Part shown: piece after piece, positions 23,835 through 27,098 of the stretch | Position numbering within the stretch: position 1 is the first letter of the stretch | How the letters are laid out: every line of letters begins with the position of its first letter | Assembly (NCBI GenBank): GCA_905372495.1 | Contig: CAJPPG010000008.1 | Span: 1-27,098 of the forward strand | Source of the DNA: Candidatus Saccharimonadota bacterium | Lineage (GTDB): Bacteria; Patescibacteriota; Saccharimonadia; Saccharimonadales; Saccharimonadaceae | Direction of reading: 5' to 3' | Length of the DNA stretch: 27,098 bases | Notes under the pieces: generated by a model | What the model was told of the DNA's origin: nothing | The model's database searches: none | The model's input: the letters and a program-made list of their open reading frames with translations, nothing else | Position numbers and translations under genes: made by a program

Positions 23835-24473
23835 ATTAAAAAACAAACAATCAAGCGGCGTTTTCGACGGTTTTTCTCACGCCTTCATGATGCAGTTAAG
23901 AATCTCCCCAATCTCTTCAAGAATCGTCATTTTCTTTGGCCTTTTCTGGTCTGCTTCCTAGTTTTTGGTTTTCTTCTCAACTTTTTTGCGGCTGGATCGG
24001 CCAACTGGCAGCTCTTTCAGCTCTCTAATTTACGCGGAAAACTTATCCTTATCGCTCATACCTTTGCCACTGTTTTTGGTATTGGTCGCACCTTGCCGGA
24101 TTTCTTCTTTATGTCGCTAATTAATCTAGTGCAATCCGTGCTTATTGGCTTACTCTTCTTTATTTTACATTTTCACAAACAGAACCTTTCGGAGAACCTT
24201 CAAAATACCGGTATTATTGCTAGTTTCTTTCTTTTAAGCTCCGGTTGCCCCACCTGTGGCACTGCACTTCTTACCCCTATCTTTATTTCAATTCTTGGCT
24301 CGTCCGGACTGGCGCTAATCGGTACCGTCTCCATTGTTCTTAATGTCATTTCTCTAATTATGGCACTCTTCGTTTTTCAAAAACTTGGCTATGAGGCATA
24401 TATAATTTTTGAGGCGGAGAAATATCAGCAAGTAAAATCCCACGATAAACCCGAAGGAGAAAAACATGAGTAA
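23835..24473 (+). CDS. Multi-pass membrane protein with CPTC motif, apparent AUU start
   Basis: An open frame of 212 codons. Its conventional-start portion begins only at a TTG at 24093, but the frame continues upstream with normal coding character to a TAG at 23823. Within it there is no ATG, GTG or TTG. AGGAGGT at 23824-23830 stands five bases before ATT 23835, so AUU is the likely start. The protein opens with a very basic stretch (KKQTIKRRFRRFF) and has about five hydrophobic segments (34-53, 69-86, 90-113, 125-150, 155-183). A CPTC motif (C138, C141) lies in a hydrophobic segment, SSGCPTCGTALLTPI. I do not recognise the family. Because its last eight bases overlap a DsbA-like gene, a redox role such as reoxidising or reducing DsbA is a reasonable guess. 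Confidence 0.78.
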   Translation: MKKQTIKRRFRRFFSRLHDAVKNLPNLFKNRHFLWPFLVCFLVFGFLLNFFAAGSANWQLFQLSNLRGKLILIAHTFATVFGIGRTLPDFFFMSLINLVQSVLIGLLFFILHFHKQNLSENLQNTGIIASFFLLSSGCPTCGTALLTPIFISILGSSGLALIGTVSIVLNVISLIMALFVFQKLGYEAYIIFEAEKYQQVKSHDKPEGEKHE

Positions 24474-25245
24474 AAATATTAACCATCAAACAGATTTTAC
24501 TGAAACAAAAGATGACGAAGAAAATATTAGCTCTCGTAAACTTAGCCGAGTTATTCGCCTTGTTGTGATTGGTGTTATTATTTTAGTCTTTCTTGCGCTA
24601 GCTCTCACTTCCGCACCTAAAAATCAGGACCTTAATAATATTCGCGACGAGCGCACGATTTTAGGTGATAAAAACGCCAAAAATCATTATGTCATGGTGA
24701 CGGATGTGATGTGTCCATATTGTACTGTCTTCTCGCGTCTCACCCTAGAGAATCAGGATAAATTTGAAAAGTATCTCAAAGATCACGACATTGTTTTTGA
24801 ATTACGTGTCACCGACTTCTTGTCTGAAAATAATATGGACCGCTATGGGTTTTCAAGGATGAGCGCTGAGGCCGTGGCCTGCGCTACTGAGCAGAATAGA
24901 TTCTGGGATTATTATCATCAGGTGATTCGTCGACTTTGGCAAGATTATCAAAGCAAAGGTATTGGCTCCTCTAAAAACGCTCCAGCCATTAAAGATCTCA
25001 CTCCCGAGTATTGGCAGAGTATTGCTAAGGAAGTTCATCTCGATCCCTCCTTTAATGAATGTTTATCTGAACATAAAATGTTAGATAAGGTTAAGCAAAA
25101 TACCGCTGAGGCCACCACTTTTATGGGGCGTTATAATTTAGGTGGCATGCCAAGTTTTAAGTTTGGTTCTTTTGCAACTTCTGGCTTTGATACTAGCTGG
25201 GACTACAGTTATGTTGAGCGGTTCCTGGCTCAAGGCTTAAAGTAA
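24466..25245 (+). CDS. Membrane-anchored DsbA-like thiol-disulfide oxidoreductase
   Basis: An extracytoplasmic thioredoxin-fold protein of 259 residues. Residues 28-48 are a signal-anchor helix after a charged N-terminus. The active site is CPYC (C83, C86) in TDVMCPYCTVF; the helical insertion follows, and the cis-Pro loop is LGGMPSF (P229). Two further cysteines (C139, C199) could form a second disulfide. This matches the DsbA/thioredoxin_4 family, which forms or shuffles disulfides in exported proteins. GAAGGAG at 24453-24459 supports the ATG. The gene overlaps the CPTC membrane gene by eight bases, which couples the two. Its 3' end overlaps the convergent methyltransferase gene by 53 bases. 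Confidence 0.9.
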   Translation: MSKNINHQTDFTETKDDEENISSRKLSRVIRLVVIGVIILVFLALALTSAPKNQDLNNIRDERTILGDKNAKNHYVMVTDVMCPYCTVFSRLTLENQDKFEKYLKDHDIVFELRVTDFLSENNMDRYGFSRMSAEAVACATEQNRFWDYYHQVIRRLWQDYQSKGIGSSKNAPAIKDLTPEYWQSIAKEVHLDPSFNECLSEHKMLDKVKQNTAEATTFMGRYNLGGMPSFKFGSFATSGFDTSWDYSYVERFLAQGLK

Positions 25246-25834
25246 ACTGCTTTGCCTCAAATAAAACAGTCGGTACGCGTGGAGGTGGCGTAAAATCAGT
25301 CTCCTTCAGTGGTAGGCGGATCCTAGTCGCATAATTTTTAGCTAGAATCCTACCGAGTTGGCTGGTATAGTGTCTCTCTGTAATAATTAATTTTAAGGCT
25401 AGTTGTTTCTGTAGTATCAAATAAATCGCATCTGGTCGTCGATGGTTTTTATTTTCTAGCTCAACTATTTGTCCATCCCGATTTTCTAAATTGAGTAATT
25501 TATAAAATACTTCGGCGGAAAGGGAAAAAGGCGGATTGGCAAAAATTTTGTATGGCTCGCTCGGTAGTTTTAGCTCCCGTAGATCACCTACAAAAATTTC
25601 CACATTAGAAATTTTTTGACGTTCCAGGTTTGCCTGTAATTTTTTTGCAGTCTCCGGATCCTTTTCGACGGCTATTACCTTTTTACAGCGTCTTGCCAGG
25701 GCGCTCGTAATTACGCCAGAACCTGCACCAAGATCAATCACCAGGTCTCGTTTTTTAATATTAGAGTGTCCAATCAGAAATAATGTCAGTTTTGGACTTT
25801 TTAGGAAATTCTGATCTAACTGAAATTTTCGCAT
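25193..25834 (-). CDS. Erm/KsgA-like rRNA adenine N6-methyltransferase
   Basis: A Rossmann methyltransferase of 213 residues. QNFLKSP (8-14), the SAM-binding VIDLGAGSGVIT, VIAVEKD and a catalytic FANPPFSLSAEVF identify the rRNA adenine dimethylase family. The catalytic motif is NPPF rather than the NLPY/NIPY typical of KsgA, closer to what I recall for some actinobacterial Erm proteins. The short C-terminal part (KsgA has about 270 residues) also points to an Erm-like or reduced form. The target could be 23S A2058 (Erm) or 16S helix 45 (KsgA). It starts six bases after the stop of the DUF2974 gene without a clear binding site, so coupling is likely. Confidence 0.8.
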   Translation of the reverse strand: MRKFQLDQNFLKSPKLTLFLIGHSNIKKRDLVIDLGAGSGVITSALARRCKKVIAVEKDPETAKKLQANLERQKISNVEIFVGDLRELKLPSEPYKIFANPPFSLSAEVFYKLLNLENRDGQIVELENKNHRRPDAIYLILQKQLALKLIITERHYTSQLGRILAKNYATRIRLPLKETDFTPPPRVPTVLFEAKQFTLSLEPGTAQHNCSPS

Positions 25835-25840
25835 CTACGC

Positions 25841-26962
25841 TTATTTTTCTCGAACCTTAAACGTCTTATTAAATTTTGCTAGAATTTCACTTTGTTCAAT
25901 CTGTGAACGAATTAGTGAATCGCCCAGTTTCAGCCAGATATCAGATATTGCCTTTTTCTTTTCTTTTGGCGTATTAATAAATTCTTTTAGAATCTTAGGA
26001 GCAAAATGCTTCCATTCGCGCATTAATTCTATTGGATTATTCAAGTTTACTGATGAAAAAATTTCGAACATCCCATTTATGAAGATTTTGATTTCCTCGC
26101 GGCTAGCATTTTGCATCCATTGATTGATCGCACGGTTAATTATATTACTGCGCTTTGTTGTTTTCGAGCGAACGAATTTGTTACCATCAATCTGCCAAGA
26201 ATAAATATCATGTTGGTAAATATTCTTCGCGGCACTATGTACAATTATCAATCCTTCACGGTGTTCAAACAGGCGCCCAATAATCGATTCTTGTGGCACA
26301 AAAGTATGAATGCGGTCGAGAATTTTAAAGGAGCCTAAATCTTGTTCAACCAAATCCTTACGAATTCCTGGTCCATCATAGTTATAAACGGCTTGAATTC
26401 TTTTTTGAATATAGTCAGTAGTATGAATGGCTGCAAAGATCGATACATGTCCACCCTTAGAATGTCCGCCTAGATATAGCTTCTTCCAAAAAAAAATGAG
26501 ACTGACTTTTTTAAGGTATTCAAGCGCTTCAATCTGCGCAGGAATATTATCGAGAAATGCCAAATTAAAATCTTCCTTCCAGCCGGTCAGGGAACTGTCG
26601 GTGCCATAAAAGGAAAGATACGCTCTCTGGAGATTTAAGTGAATAGTGACAGCGGAAAACTGTTTTTCGAGTGCCTTGTCGTTGTGACGCACGAAATTAC
26701 TGATGCGCATTTTATTAAAACGTCTTGACTGTCCGAGTAATTCAATTAGTTTGCGGTCATCTGGCCAGCCAAAAGCCGAAGCTGGCAGTTGGTGCATTTT
26801 ATCCGCCACTGATGCAATTGTCTCAAATAAGCCAAGTTTAATTCTATGAAATGGTAAATAAGAAATCCGGGCCAAAATTAGCTGATCAGCTTCTGAGAAA
26901 GGCGCCTTCTTCGAAATTTTCTGCGCTCCAACTACACTCAAATAGTCATTAATATTTGCCAT
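25841..26962 (-). CDS. DUF2974 (Mbeg1-like) alpha/beta-hydrolase
   Basis: A soluble 373-residue protein. The nucleophile elbow is LGGHSKGGHVSIFAA (Ser in GHSKG). Upstream, SFYGTDSSLTGWKEDFNLAF is the lipase-like region that typifies DUF2974 (named Mbeg1-like); downstream, VPQESIIGRLFEHREG and QHDIYSWQIDG are also family hallmarks, the latter near the catalytic His. The substrate is unknown; lipid or ester hydrolysis is the usual assumption. The C-terminal third is helical and charged. TATAAT lies 12 bases before the ATG with no Shine-Dalgarno sequence. It is the first gene of a two-gene unit with the methyltransferase. Confidence 0.87.
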   Translation of the reverse strand: MANINDYLSVVGAQKISKKAPFSEADQLILARISYLPFHRIKLGLFETIASVADKMHQLPASAFGWPDDRKLIELLGQSRRFNKMRISNFVRHNDKALEKQFSAVTIHLNLQRAYLSFYGTDSSLTGWKEDFNLAFLDNIPAQIEALEYLKKVSLIFFWKKLYLGGHSKGGHVSIFAAIHTTDYIQKRIQAVYNYDGPGIRKDLVEQDLGSFKILDRIHTFVPQESIIGRLFEHREGLIIVHSAAKNIYQHDIYSWQIDGNKFVRSKTTKRSNIINRAINQWMQNASREEIKIFINGMFEIFSSVNLNNPIELMREWKHFAPKILKEFINTPKEKKKAISDIWLKLGDSLIRSQIEQSEILAKFNKTFKVREK

Positions 26963-26974
26963 ATTTATGTTTAC

Positions 26975-26980
26975 ATTATA
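26975..26980 (-). promoter_or_regulatory. -10 box of the DUF2974-methyltransferase unit
   Basis: TATAAT on the minus strand, 12 bases before the ATG at 26962; expected leader about five bases, too short for a ribosome binding site. Confidence 0.6.
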
Positions 26981-27001
26981 TCATCAACCACTATTCACGA
27001 G

Positions 27002-27022
27002 AAACCACCTCTAGGGTGATTT
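27002..27022 (-). terminator. Hairpin downstream of tRNA-Phe
   Basis: Minus strand AAATCACC (27022-27015), loop CTAGA, GGTGGTTT (27009-27002): eight pairs with one G-U. The T-run is short (TTT, then C), so termination of the tRNA transcript here is only probable. Confidence 0.5.
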
Positions 27023-27038
27023 AAGAAGACATAAAAAA

Positions 27039-27098
27039 TGGTGGTTCCGACTGGACTTGAACCAGTGACACAAGGCTCTTCAGGCCTCTGCTCTACCA
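27039..27098 (-). tRNA. tRNA-Phe (anticodon GAA), 3' part; 5' end outside the window
   Basis: Read on the minus strand, the sequence holds GGTAGAGC (end of the D arm), an anticodon stem GAGGC/GCCTT with loop CTGAAGA (anticodon GAA), variable loop GTGTC, T arm ACTGG-TTCAAGT-CCAGT, acceptor strand CGGAACC, discriminator A and an encoded CCA. About 60 of 76 bases are visible. Position 37 is G rather than the usual bacterial A. Confidence 0.95.

Noticed and set aside
24093..24473. 126-residue version of the CPTC membrane protein starting at TTG
   Set aside because: It lacks a binding site, and coding-like sequence with a membrane helix extends upstream in the same frame to a strong Shine-Dalgarno sequence.

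Overview
The window looks like housekeeping chromosome from a small-genome, AT-rich bacterium of the Patescibacteria/CPR, most plausibly Candidatus Saccharibacteria. This placement is inferred from compact genes, shortened versions of several universal proteins, a class I aldolase, a DUF2974 hydrolase, very short or absent mRNA leaders, and standard-code ORFs that end almost always in TAA or TAG. No 16S rRNA gene is present to confirm it.

Layout. 21-2832: metG faces an aquaporin-like channel across a bidirectional terminator, and the channel diverges from a small tail-anchored protein. 2905-7114: a pheS-pheT-FKBP operon. 7115-8767: a small accessory-looking cassette holding an alpha/beta hydrolase, a poorly coding stretch, and a 146-residue membrane protein under a perfect TTGACA-17-TATAAT promoter with a hairpin over its ribosome binding site, then tandem terminators and a 20-bp duplication. 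8757-13393: divergent sbcB (exonuclease I) and uvrA. 13457-16807 (minus strand): a Trm11/TrmG10-like tRNA methyltransferase with rpmA, and downstream a PfkB-like/class I aldolase fusion split by a one-base frameshift at a G6 run. 16917-20517: a UPF0104-type membrane protein, xseA, xseB and a low-complexity single-pass surface protein. 20587-22426: a sensor-less histidine kinase, a receiver-only response regulator and recO. 22461-25245: glyS, a multi-pass membrane protein with a CPTC motif that appears to start at AUU, and a membrane-anchored DsbA-like protein. 25193-27098 (minus strand): an Erm/KsgA-like methyltransferase, a DUF2974 hydrolase and the 3' part of tRNA-Phe.

How the parts fit. 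Three aminoacyl-tRNA synthetases (Met, Phe, Gly), L27, a tRNA methyltransferase and tRNA-Phe serve translation. SbcB, UvrA, XseAB and RecO serve DNA repair and recombination. FKBP, the DsbA-like protein and possibly the CPTC membrane protein would act on exported proteins. A recurrent regulatory feature is a TATAAT-like box only 6-12 bases from the ATG, without a Shine-Dalgarno sequence in most cases. This predicts leaderless mRNAs and in one case decides the start codon. The items I consider most worth checking are the split kinase/aldolase fusion, the AUU-started CPTC protein beside DsbA, the aquaporin without the selectivity-filter arginine and with a Cys/His tail, and the hairpin-masked ribosome binding site.
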